From contig NC_087068.1 of assembly GCF_963678635.1 (NCBI RefSeq), positions 10,296,027 through 10,360,026 of the forward strand: a stretch of 64,000 bases of DNA. Reading direction: 5' to 3'. Position numbers and translations under genes: made by a program. The stretch's first letter is position 1; each line of letters opens with the position of its first letter. This document shows positions 1 through 10,583 of this stretch, in pieces. This DNA comes from Symsagittifera roscoffensis (taxonomy: Eukaryota > Xenacoelomorpha > Acoela > Convolutidae). Below the pieces are notes generated by a model. The model saw only the letters and a list, made by a program, of their open reading frames with translations, made no database searches and had not been told where the DNA came from.

Positions 1-3000
1 ACACACGCGGGAAAGTTGTAAGAAAAAGCAGTAGGAAATTGCTATTCGCAATTTCCATCACTATAATAATCGAGAGTAGAGCTGTCCCATCTGTGACAGA
101 GACGAGAGCATTCCCTCGAATTGGATTATAGCGACTGGAGTATTATTCGGAACTGGACTAGAGTGAACCTTCGGTGGAAAGGTGGACAACTTGAGTGTCC
201 TAATGGTTCACAAGAAAACTATTGTCTGGAGTATAAACTCGTTCTCATTGTTAAAACTACAAAACATTAGACTCATTTAGTTACGTTATTTAATTCTTGA
301 GTTAACTACCGACTGGATTATTTCCCACTTCTTGAGCGTGCTACTATGTGAGTACAAATTTAAATTCCTAGAGTGTGTTTTATAATTGTTATGTTGAGGT
401 AAGGCGAGTTTTAGGTTGATCCATCTGAAATGGATCAAAGTTCCACTGTCTAATAAAAAAGCAACTTAACGGATTGTTCCAACCCGGTTTTTAACGGCGT
501 TCATGTATTTTGGGTATCTAGAGACCTAAGTATGGGGACGTTTCTAATTCTAGAGTGGGGGGATATTTTAGTAGTAGCCTTTAAGCTGTAACGGGTCGTA
601 GTCTCATGTCACAAACGAACCGAACTGGCTCCGACCGTTCTTGAGGTAGAAAAACACAAGAGATGGTGTCCCTGACCCTTGAGCCAGTGGTTATAGGGCC
701 TATTTTTCTTAAGCCTCATGTGTGACTGCAGTAGACGAATGTTACATATATTACTATTGTTTTTGTTCAGTAGATAAAAATCATCATCTCCATCAAAGAT
801 GGATCAACCCTTTCCCTCACTCCTAGCTTCTTTTTCTCTGAAAATGAATCTAGATGCTAATTAAGTTTAACTCAGGGCATGACCAGGAAGCTAAAAGTTT
901 ATATCGAACAGTTTGAGTTCCGAGCCCGAGACCCCTCCGGATTCTGGAATCCGTGGAAATATCACTCCTGCTTCTTTACTGAAGGCTAGACACGCCGTCC
1001 CATCACCCTTTCTTTTTCTCTTGTTCTACGTTGTAAAGATTGTAACAGCACAATCGTTACAACTCGGAATGGTTCCTGAAAATCTCCAATTACAATTTCA
1101 ATCTGTTGTCGTTTTCACGTAGTTGTTTTCACTGCGACTATTGTTGTTGTGTTTCGCCGTTTCAGTCAGTGCGAAATAATAAAAGGTTACGTGTCGTTCA
1201 TGTCCAAAATGAAATTTTAAAAATTAGCATATCAGTTGTAACTAACCCTTCCCGATTTGTCCAATCGTTGAAATAACGTCGCTAATTCTTTAAAATCATC
1301 AATCTTCCCAGTTCGACGTTCTTTTTTCTGATCGAAAATATTCGATTGCGAAGCTGCATTTTCGTACATTCTGGTCGCATGTCACGTGATGAAGGGACTG
1401 ACCTTCTGATTACCCCTAAAAAAGTTCAGCTTTTTTTTGTTCAAGCACTTGATGTTATACTATTAGAAATCACCTGGCCATCAATGTGGAACTTCTCTAT
1501 CTTACACTTAATCAGAAGTCACAATGAACCAAGGACATGGAAAACTAACGACCGATATGTTTTTTGACCAATTTTTTCTCTTGGAGCGTATTGTTTTAAT
1601 TTTTTTGTACCCCTTAAAAATTATTCCCATCTAAGAAAATTATTTTATAAACCTTGAGCAACATCGGTTCAGGCAAAATCAAAGCACCGTTACTCAAATG
1701 CTACCTTATTTTGATGTGGTCGGTAGCAACATCGATTCCAATATTCTTGGTGTTTCTGTCGTTCGATTGAAATGAAATTGTTGATTCCCTGACAAAACCA
1801 TATCTTGTTAATGAAACTTCGAAAGCTCGGTTTCGGCAAAAATTGACAGTATACAAAGTTTTGAGATAAACTGATCTATTTGGCTATTCAGTTATTTAGG
1901 TTTCCGGCGTCTCACAAGGAAGTGTTTTGGGATCCCCATTTTCCATTTCATTCATAAATGTTTTTTTCGTGTCATGTTTCAAACAAAAAGAGTTTTTTCT
2001 ACTGCGATGGCTTGAAATCGGACTCCTGTTTTGGTCCTCAATCAGTTTAGTTCGATGTAAGTAGATTATCAGAGTGTGCGATGTGCCAGTCGGTCATATT
2101 AAAGAAATGCTTGGTTCAAATGGGGTTTTTTAAATTTTTAAATTGGACTTGTCATGATCAGCTTCCTCGCAGTAACTGGAAATCAAAAGCCGAAAATCAA
2201 AACAACTGGATTTATAATTGGGGGAAATGCGATCGAAAAAACAACGTTGAGTACAAATGTTATTCGCATACTGAATTTTTTTTAAGGGTTTTTAAAACCC
2301 AGTAACGTAAACTAATAGTTTCATAGGTTCTCAACCCTGTGTTGAATGGTTTTCTCCTGTTTTAGGCAAGGTTTATTGGTTACAGATATCGATTATCAGA
2401 AAATCGGAAATATTTATAAAATCGGATCATATATGAGACAGTACTTTGATTTCAGATATCCAATTCAGCTAAATTTGATGTCAGATATCTGGATTATTCT
2501 GAGAAAAAAAATTAATTTAAACGAAAAGTTGTTTAAAATTATTTTAATTATCTTTGAACTGGGTTTTTGTCTATTAGTTTGGCTAATAAATTGAGGTTAG
2601 AAAGAATTATTATTTTTTGAAACTAACATTTTTCTATCAATTCAGAGAGAATTTTCCAAAGTTAAATTCTAATTGATATATTCTATCCCATAAATATCTG
2701 TTTTTTTTATGATCCTCTAATTCTCTGTCACCTTGTATCTCACTTTCTACGAATTTCTTATCTTGCCATTGCCAATATCCGGCCTTTTTATTTGATAGAT
2801 TTCCCATATGGTACTCTCTTTCACTCCCGGTGCTATCTTGGTTTCATGCTTCAGTTGTTGTTTTCAAAGCAGTAGAAGTCCAAAATAGTTACATACAGTT
2901 TTCAGTTAATAGATAAATATCAGGTATCAAGTGGAGGAAATAGGCCAGTAAGATAATGAGATACAGATAGTCAGAAAGTCATATCCGAGAACCCCGGTTT

Positions 3001-3068
3001 TGGGTATGCAGATGCGTAGTCATGAGTCGTGCTTTTTGCTATCTAGCCGGTGGAAGTGATAGCTTTCG
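1..3068. other. No supported gene; AT-rich sequence
   Basis: Only short open frames (all under 85 codons) occur here on both strands. None looks like a known protein or has a convincing splice context. The stretch 2390-2500 repeats the word CAGATATC several times, but I see no longer structure. It is probably intergenic or old repeat sequence. Confidence 0.5.
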
Positions 3069-3233
3069 ACTTTCAATATCACCAGCGCATAAAAGAAGGA
3101 GCATAGAAATGTTATAAAACGACAACTTTGATCTGAGTTTAAACTTGCGTGACCGCAGTTCTTGTCGTGATTGTGGATCAGGTTTCTCGCGAGCCAGCAG
3201 CAGCATGTGAGTAGATCCAACAGGGCTGTGACC
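3069..3233 (-). repeat. Left arm of inverted repeat: reversed copy of the retrotransposon 5' end
   Basis: This 165-base segment is the reverse complement of 3315-3476. The only clear difference is one extra CAG triplet (near 3198-3203). The arms are separated by 81 bases (3234-3314). The copied segment is the start of the 2A leader of the adjacent retrotransposon. The copy stops inside the 2A motif, so it carries the GDIES codons but not NPGP. See, directly: the two arms and their lengths. Infer: a 5' inversion or duplication during target-primed insertion, a head-to-head second copy, or an assembly fold-back. Confidence 0.9.
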
Positions 3234-3314
3234 CCTCCTACGTTAGGCATGCAATTGTTTGCCTCTTTCTTCTCGACCGTGTTTCTGGTTTTAGCTTTCA
3301 ACCGTGTGCAGAAC

Positions 3315-6300
3315 GGTCACAGCCCTGTTGGATCTACTCACATGCTGCTGGCTCGCGAGAAACCTGATCCACAATCACGACAAGAACTGCGGTCACGCAA
3401 GTTTAAACTCAGATCAAAGTTGTCGTTTTATAACATTTCTATGCTCCTTCTTTTATGCGCTGGTGATATTGAAAGTAATCCTGGCCCGGATTAACGCTGC
3501 GGAGATCTTAGTCGGGTCGTCTGTGGCCATCTCGGACCTAACCTCCGGTATCTATGATGCTTCTATCCTCAAAGTTGACAACGATCGCTTCTTTGCTCAC
3601 TTTCGTGGTTGGAATAAAAGCTATGACTCCTGGGTCAACCTTGATCAAATTTTCCGGCTCCCTGATGGTTATGTTCCGATAGGCCGGAATTCTCGCGGTC
3701 CTATTTGCCTTCTCGCGCCTCCTGTCTCCAGCCCTATCTCTGTCGCTTTAACGAGTTCTCCTTCTCGGGATGCTCCTGTTAGCTCTGGCCTCTCTCAAGG
3801 GATGTCAAGTATGACGATCTCGGCTGAGCTCGCCGTAAGCGCTGTGCCGGATCTTTCTGACGTCATGTCTTCCAGAGTTGACACTGTCCGGTTCGTTCCA
3901 ATTTCTCTTCGTAACGAGTGGTCTGAGGTTGTTGGTCACGCCCTTGACAACTGCGCCACCGCTCCGGACAATCTGAAAAACTGGACTCGGTTGCTCATGC
4001 TCCCCAAATGTATCTTGAAAGCCCCTCGCCGCGGAGGCAAGTCTCACGCCGCTAATAACTGCAGAGACATTCGCCAAAGAATCAAGTCCTGGAAGGAGGG
4101 CAATATCTCGGACCTCTGGTCTAACGCTACCAAAAGACCTAAAGAGCGAACGAACAAAAACAGCAAACCTTCTCTTGACTTTAATGTCCGCAGAGCCAAA
4201 GAGCTAGCAGGCCTCGGTCAGTTCGGCAGAGCAGCTAAAGCCCTGTGTTCCGATGGCCTCGTGTCCAAAAGTGACGAGTCGCTAAAGGACCTTCGCAGTC
4301 TTCATCCTTCCGCTGACCCTCTTGTCTTTTCTGGCCGGGATGAATCCCCTCTTGCCTACCAATTCGAATCTGAGTTCGTTCATAAGTCTCTCAAAAGTTT
4401 CCCGAGCGGCACTGCTGCCGGTCCTTCGCGCTGGTTTCCTGAGCACTTTGTTCACGCCGTTGAGTGCCCCACTCCTCAGACTGCTGCCAGAACGTTAGAG
4501 TCTCTCAACAGGGTTGTTAATATCCTCGCTGCCGGGCAAGCCCCTTCTAGTCTCTCTCCGTGGCTGTGCAGTGCGAATCTCTTTGCCACCGCTAAACCCA
4601 AGGGTGGTGTCAGGCCTATTGCGGTCGGCGAAGTGCTCCGAAGGCTCACTGCTAAATGCCTTGCTAAAGCCGCCAACGCTGAAGCTCGTGATTTTCTGTG
4701 TCCTCACCAGCTTGGAGTCGCTACCAGTGGTGGCTCGGAAGCCATCGTCCACGCTACTAAAATGACAGTCAAAAAGTGCTCGGAACATGGTCACCAGGGC
4801 GTCTTAACAGTGGATTTTGAGAACGCTTTCAACACGCTAGACCGCACCGAGATCCTCCTTCAAGTTCGCAACCGTCTTCCCGGTCTCTCCGCCTTTGTTG
4901 AGTTTACCTACGGTCACCACAGTCATCTGCTGTTCGAGGATGTCATTCTCAACAGCGAGAAAGGAGTTCAACAGGGGGATCCGCTAGGGCCTCTCATTTT
5001 TGCGGTCACCCTGCACTCTCTTGTCGAATCTCTCAAGTCGAAAGTCCCCGGTCTCACCCTCAACTGCTGGTACCTTAATGATGGTATTTGTGCCGGCGAC
5101 GAAGACTCCTTGCTCAAGGCTCTCGAACTCATCACTTCCACCGGCTTGCATCTCGGCCTCAATGTCAAGCACAGTAAGTGTGAGCTGTGGGCCCCTGTGG
5201 AATTCTCCTCCATCCCCGTTTCTATCCCGAGAGCAGCGTCTAATGGCTTCGAGCTTCTTGGCGCCCCCATTGGTGATACTGAGTTCTCAGTTAAAGTCCT
5301 GGACAAATGCATCTCGAAGGCCACCAAATGTCTTGAAAAGTTACCTCTTCTTGATGACCCCCAGCTCTCACTTGGCATCACTCGCACTTGCCTTGCTGCT
5401 CCCAAGCTGACGTACTCTCTTCGCACTCAGCCGCCCTCTCAGCCTGTCGCAGCTTCCCTGCAAGTTTTTGATGAACTCCTCCGCGATGCTCTTTCTGTCA
5501 TAGTTGGCTCACCTGTTCCTGATCTTGCCTGGTCCCAGTCTTCCCTGCCTATCAAAGATGGCGGACTTGGCATCCGGCAAGCTCGCGACCAACACATCCC
5601 TGCCTTCCTAGGGTCTTCGTGTCAGTCAGCTCATTTGGTCTCGTTTCTTACCGAATGCGACATCACTGATACGCCGGAGTTCCTGCGTGCCTCGAACGAC
5701 TTCCGTGAACAGTCTGGAAGCGTTAACACTCCCGGTTTTACTCAAGAAGCTTTCCAAGAGAAACTCGATAAGGCCACCTACAACGCTTTCTTCTCGTCTC
5801 TTCCCGATTCCCGCGAGCAAGCTCGTCTTCAGTCGCTCTCTCTGCCTTACGCCGGCGCTTGGCTTACCGCAGTCCCCATTAAAGGTCTTGGCCTGCACCT
5901 GCTACCTGCTGAGTTCCAAGCTGCTGTCAGATACCGCCTTGGTCTTCCTGTGTTCGCGTCTGCTCGTAGGTGCCCCGCGTGTCCGTCTGGCATTCTGGAC
6001 GTCCTCGGGGACCACGCTGTCGCTTGTGGGGGGAGTGGTGGCCGGATCTCCCGTCACGACAGGCTACGGGACATTATTTTCAATGCTACCTCGGCAGCCT
6101 CTTTAGCCCCCATCAAGGAGCAACGGAACCTCATCCCTGGAGAACGGTCCAAACCCGGCGATATTTTTATCCCTACTTGGAGCGCTGGTCGCCCAGCTGC
6201 TCTCGACGTCACCGTGACATCCCCGCTGCAGTTATCTCTTCTCTCTCGTGCGGCGGAGACCCCCGGGGCGTCCCTGGAAGTTGCTGAGGACCGCAAATTT

Positions 6301-6576
6301 TCGAAACACGAGAAAAACTGTGAGGAACAAGGAATCAGTTTTTTTCCCGTTAGCAGTCGAAACGCTCGGGGGTTGGTCCGCTTTAGCTATCAAAACCCTC
6401 AAGTCAGTTGCTATCCTCGCTGATGCCAGACGTTCTGGTTCACGTGACGCTCGTGTTGCCCCAGTTCGCCTTCTCCAGAGCCTCTCAGTGTGCCTCATGA
6501 GAGGAAACGCCACTATGATTGTCAGCCGGGCCATCTAGTCTTGTGCAGTTTATTACGTTTTTTTTTTTTTTTTTTT
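3315..6576 (+). mobile_element. Non-LTR retrotransposon with restriction-like endonuclease and 2A leader
   Basis: A single plus-strand element. Its 5' arm (3315-3476) is duplicated in inverted orientation upstream. One long coding region follows, and the recognisable part ends soon after the stop at 6538, near an 18-base T run (about 6559-6576). There is no apurinic (EEP) endonuclease domain upstream of the reverse transcriptase. Instead, a CCHC knuckle and a PD-(D/E)XK-like endonuclease lie downstream, which places it in the R2/CRE/NeSL-type superclade by architecture. I could not find target-site duplications, and the flanks are not recognisable rDNA. Its GC content is clearly higher than that of the surrounding DNA, consistent with recent arrival. 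The true 3' end is uncertain and could extend to about 6770. Confidence 0.92.
3342..6538 (+). pseudogene. Retrotransposon polyprotein: 2A leader, chromo-barrel-like domain, RT, CCHC, RLE (frameshifted)
   Basis: Three frames are needed. Frame 1 (ATG at 3342 to the stop at 3492-3494) encodes a basic leader ending in a hydrophobic stretch and the 2A-like motif GDIESNPGP (3462-3488). 2A peptides cause ribosome skipping and release the leader. The next frame is open from about 3490 to 6423. It starts with a chromo-barrel/Tudor-knot-like stretch (FRGWNKSYDSWV, about 3600-3640). The reverse transcriptase follows, with the palm aspartate intact in VDFENAF (4813) and QGDPLGP (about 4972). The catalytic box reads YLND (5071-5082) where YLDD is expected. 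Next come a CX2C...HX4-5C knuckle (from 5971), then RHDRLRD, KPGD and ALDVTV motifs of the restriction-like endonuclease (6052-6210). At a run of seven T (6339-6345) the frame shifts again. The expected C-terminal tail (FFPLAVETLGGW... to LLQSLSVCLMRGNA) continues to the stop at 6536-6538. A dead copy is likely. Confidence 0.9.
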
Positions 6577-7204
6577 GCCTTCCCAATTCTGGTGCTCCTT
6601 TGTTCCTTTTAAGTTCTGTATTTAAGTTTAGTTGGCTTCTACTTTTTATATTATCGCGTCAGTATCCAACGGTGCTACTTTTTCTTTTGAGAGTTTCTGT
6701 AAATTTCAATTTCTGTTATTAATTTGAATATCATTTTTATATTAGTTTTTTAATTAATTTTTTGTATTTGCCTATGAATTAGAGTCACCAAGATTCACCC
6801 TTGATCAACTCATCACCTGAAACAGTTATTGTTCCCAAGAACTTGACCTGACTCTAAAATCAAGCTTGATGTACTAACGTTTTTCTGGAATGCTTGAGGC
6901 ATTCTGGAAGGTTCTTTTTTATCAAATCCAAGACTCTAAGCGGTTTTGCAACTTTGCTTCGAAGTGTCGCGTCCTATTCAAATTCTTTGGAACAAGTACG
7001 GTTTCAGTCGAACCTTTGAGACTTTTTATTCATAGGCAAGTACAAAAATTGCCACTTCTTTTTTGTTCAACAAACAGAAATTTTGTTACTCAGAAAAGTA
7101 CTTGGTAAAACAAACTCGTCAGATATGGGCGAGTTGAGTTTAAGCGCTAGAAAAGTTTAAATGTGATGATATTTTCTTTGTACGCGCGCACAGATTCACA
7201 CATG
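6577..7204. other. AT-rich flank, no gene seen
   Basis: Low-complexity T-rich DNA directly after the retrotransposon, then ordinary AT-rich sequence. I see no conserved frame, RNA gene or repeat copy. Confidence 0.4.
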
Positions 7205-7760
7205 TAGACACTTTGACGTATTTAAGCGCAGTATCAGGAATTTACTCTGAAAAGTGCCTGTTTTCAATGTACACTTTGGACAACATTTCCTTCGATATTC
7301 ATTTAAATTTTTACATTGACCGAGAGCAAATGATCCGAGCTACCATGTATGAAAGTATCAATATTTGGTTTGAATGACTTACTAATTTAATCCGGATCTG
7401 AAAATGCCAGTTTCCTCATCTGCATTTAGTTGTTTATTCTTCGCGTGAAAAAGTAAGAAACATTTGAAATCAGTAGTTTTCAAACTGATTGTTTCCATTT
7501 TCTCTCTGAAAATGTTTCGCGTCGCATGAAGAATTTTTCTACTCCGCTTAATCAAGAAAGACTTCACTACGATGCAAAACTTAGTGCAGATGAGGAAAAC
7601 TGACATTTTCAGACCCAGATTAGTTGGTAAGTCATTGAAACCAAATATTGATACTTTCAAAGATGGTAGCTCTGATCATGTGCCCTTGGTCAATGTAAAA
7701 TTTTACTGAATTTCGAAGTAAAGGTCTAAAATGTACATTGAACTCTCGAAGAGGCAGAGT
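7205..7760. mobile_element. Fold-back (MITE-like) element, copy 1
   Basis: Two arms (about 7210-7430 and 7580-7745) are diverged reverse complements: the left arm reads TGAAAATGCCAGTTTCCTCA and the right arm carries its complement. The same arms appear at 24551-25141, where the outer ends are better preserved. There is no transposase frame, so this is a non-autonomous element of the same family. Its outer ends are degraded here. Confidence 0.8.
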
Positions 7761-7996
7761 CGGCCCTCCCTAATATTCGTCTCTATTTAATGAAAATATG
7801 TTCTCAAACGTATAGCTTGAAATATTTTTTAAATCGGAATTGACAGATGTTCAATTGCTAAAATTGCGAGCGACCAAATTTGCCTAGTGGTGTTTTATGT
7901 CGCATTCACTGATCAGCATTAGGACCTCTAGTCATACTGATTTTTTTTAAAAAAAGCTAGTCTTTTGTAAATATTTGAAGTTTTTTTTTATAAGAT

Positions 7997-8002
7997 TTTA
8001 TT
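7997..8002 (-). promoter_or_regulatory. Poly(A) signal AATAAA of the minus-strand gene
   Basis: On the minus strand AATAAA lies 51 bases beyond the stop codon at 8054. The spacing fits a short 3' UTR for the 245-residue gene. The AT-rich context makes a chance match possible. Confidence 0.45.
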
Positions 8003-8053
8003 AAAATAGATTTATCATGACCTCGATGTTTTTAAACTGAGTATGTGATACCT

Positions 8054-10583
8054 TTAAATTTTCAAATAATGTAATTTCCATTGATCAAATGGAAGTCCTC
8101 TGTGATGAGACTGGTTCTTGTGATAGAAATCAGTGCGATCTGCAAACTCGGCCTCTGCCACACTGTTGAATGATGCTGTGTTTGTGTTCTGCAATTGAGG
8201 TGACCATAATCCCTCCGGAGGGCTCGCTGGATGAAGGACTTGATCCACTATTAGCTTCGACTGTTGCGATTGGCTCAGGTGAACACTAAGCTGGGCACTT
8301 CGAACGAACTGAAGCTCAAATAGAATGTCCTTTATTGTTTTTAGTAGTTCAGGCACTAAAATACAAACAGGAAAATTTCTAGAAAATATAATTATGCGAC
8401 TTACTATGAAAGCAAGAAATAGTAAACCAATTGATTTGCTCTGCATATCCTGGCTTCTAATCCAGTGCTCTGCTGAAATTTCGCTGAACAAAGCAATTTT
8501 TGTTTTCTAATAGTTGGAAGCATTTTGATCAAGCTTAATGGGCGATGAACAGCTTGCCCTTTAAAAAAATTTCAAGATCATGATATGAATTCAAGACAAG
8601 GTTAACAGTATCTTACGCAAATTGACAATGCCTCCCATACTCCTCTGTTCTTGCTCAGTTAGGTGCAGATGATTGAGTCGCGACAACTCCACAACAGAGT
8701 CATACGGTGATGTCATTCGGGACAGTGACACGAACTTGTCCTGGAGTTCCTTCTTTTCATGGGCTGTGAGACCATCCAACAATTCATGCGCACATGTAGC
8801 AATTCGGGAATAAAGGTGAAGCCACTGCTGCACCAGAACTCTGCGAGTAACAAAAGCCGATAAATAAAGCCTTTCAGTTCCCATAAGTGTTCCTCATTGT
8901 TCCGACCATTGAAAATGGGGAGGAACTTTGTATTCGGGTGTGTATTAGTTTTTTTTCCTGGCATATAAGGTACGACAAATAATCATCGGAGTGGGTCGAG
9001 TGATATATCAAATAAAAGAATTTTTTGTCGTGACATTAAAAAAATCCCAGTTTCGAGAAAAATCGGTGTTTTGAATATTTTTTGTCTAATTTCAAGCAAA
9101 TAAAGCGAGCGCCCAGGTTTGTAATATGCTTATAATAATTAGTTTGGTTATTTTGAAACTTTTAAAACTAACTTTTATTTAAAAGTGAAATTATTTATCG
9201 AGTATTTTTAAGAGTCTTGGGAATAAAAGTTTAAGAAATTTTTTGTTTTTAATAAATTTTGTCTTTATTTTGGAAAAATAATGTCAAATATCCTTACTTT
9301 TTATCATCAAAGATCTAGGCTTTCGTTCAGATTCTCTCACCCGTCAAATTCAAAAGACCACACCATTTGAAAAAAGCCCCTGTAGTTTGGCTGGAATATT
9401 CTGTGCTAATTGCACAGCAACTGGCTATCCTTGTTTCGTCTTTATTTGCTTTTTGGTCTTTCTTTTTTCATTCTCTCTTAGGCCTTGCCTTTTTGGGGAA
9501 TTTCGATGTCATGCTTTTTGCGGTAGCCGGGTCACACTTGAGGAGGCTGATGACACTTCAACCCTTCCAACAATGATTGAACTGGGATTCAAACCCATGG
9601 TTTACGTGTTAAAGGCCGACATCACGGGCGCTGTCCCAATAACTTCAATTACCTTTATATACAGGAACAAAACTTCCTCGAAACAAAAAGATTCAATGTG
9701 AGAATTTTTTGAATCTTAGAATAGATATACGAGATTTTCAATTACGGCGATACAATTAAAATTAAGTTCAACAAATTACACGAAAAATACAACGCTGGTT
9801 TAATTTATTCGGACAAATCGAACAAAACTCATAAAGTTAGGTTTCCTCAAGTTGGGTTAATGTCTGGCTAAATTAGACGAAGACAAATTTTGCTAAATTT
9901 TTAACAACTAGAAAAAGAATGTTTTCGTTCGATTAGTTTGTTTAGAAGTTACGCAAAATTACCGAGTCAATTGTGGCAAGAAAGAAATCAAAGTTAGTCT
10001 ACTCAGCCCAAAAGAGTTTAGGAACGACGGTTAAATAAATTTTTTATACAGTGGTTCATTTTTGGTTTGAAAATAAACTGTGTTTTCAGACGTTATACCC
10101 CTGATTAAAAAGTTTGTAGTTTTTTAAAAGAAAAATGGGCCCTGCGGTTTTCTTCATGTGAAAACAATTTTATCAGAATAGTATGAGTTGCATGCGCAAT
10201 CGATCTTTAATTGCGCTTGTGATTACTAAGTGTTATCATATAATGAACGTTTTGTGATTAATTTGATTGTAAAAGAAAATTTAAAACTTGTTTTTGTTTG
10301 TCTTCTGAACTCAGTGAATATCGACTAAGGAATATTGACTATGGCTATGATGTGAATAAGTTTAAGCTTGCCTTTCTGAAGATCCGTCTGTCAGATATGA
10401 GTCTTGGAATCTTGCTACATCATCCACACATTTGAAGTATGTAGGTGATCCACCCATGTAGTGTTGTTGAAGTTGCAGACTCTTCAGAAAGTGGAAAATC
10501 TGGCGCGAAAATGTGTTCCATTCCAGTTCTAACTCTTTCGACTTTTCTCTCAATGAGTTTATGAAAGTTAAACTATCGGCCAT
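8054..10583 (-). CDS. Unrecognised 245-residue helical protein, three exons
   Basis: Exons (minus): 10583-10372, 8840-8617 and 8355-8054. The start ATG at 10583 has a good context (ACCAAAATGG). Exon 1 ends GAAAG followed by GCAAGC, so intron 1 (1531 bases) is a GC-AG intron; its acceptor is TACTCGCAG. Intron 2 (261 bases) is GTAAGA...TTTTAG. The phases join exactly (212, 224 and 302 bases) and give one frame of 245 codons plus stop. The protein begins MADSLTFINSLREK, is rich in amphipathic helix (residues about 1-45 and 72-155) and has a polar, Ser/Gln/Asn-rich C-terminal third. There is no signal peptide or membrane segment. I do not recognise the family; a subunit of a coiled-coil or scaffold complex is only a guess. 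The gene is head-to-head with NF-YC, about 0.9 kb apart. Intron 1 holds a dispersed repeat and a tRNA-like sequence. Confidence 0.72.
8885..9660. repeat. Dispersed repeat family R1, copy in intron 1
   Basis: The first part (TGTTCCGACCATTGAAAATG, ATAATCATCGGA, GAGTGATATATCA) recurs at 19245-19400 and 37037-37170. The far part (GGTTGGCTGGAATATTCTG-like, TTGCACAGCAACTGGCTATC, near 9366-9440) recurs at about 37580-37640 and 14205-14262. It therefore looks like an interspersed element of about 0.6-0.75 kb with variable insides. I see no long protein frame. Confidence 0.75.
9575..9650 (-). repeat. tRNA-like (SINE-type) segment
   Basis: On the minus strand a B-box-like word (GGGTTTGAATCCCAG) follows an A-box-like stretch at tRNA-like spacing, with TTTAACACG in the anticodon position. 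It has no convincing acceptor stem and sits inside a dispersed repeat. A tRNA-derived SINE remnant is more likely than a functional tRNA. Confidence 0.4.

Noticed and set aside
913-1122. Small plus-strand gene starting MSSEPETPP
   Set aside because: The start is not an ATG (GAGTTCCGAG context), and there is no homology or neighbouring exon.
3020-3301. 93-codon minus-strand frame
   Set aside because: It is the mirror image of the first part of the plus-strand frame, produced by the inverted repeat.
3304-3492. The long open frame begins at 3304, suggesting a 60-residue N-terminus for the RT protein
   Set aside because: In this region the frame is the shifted shadow of the 2A leader, which reads sensibly only in the other phase from the ATG at 3342.
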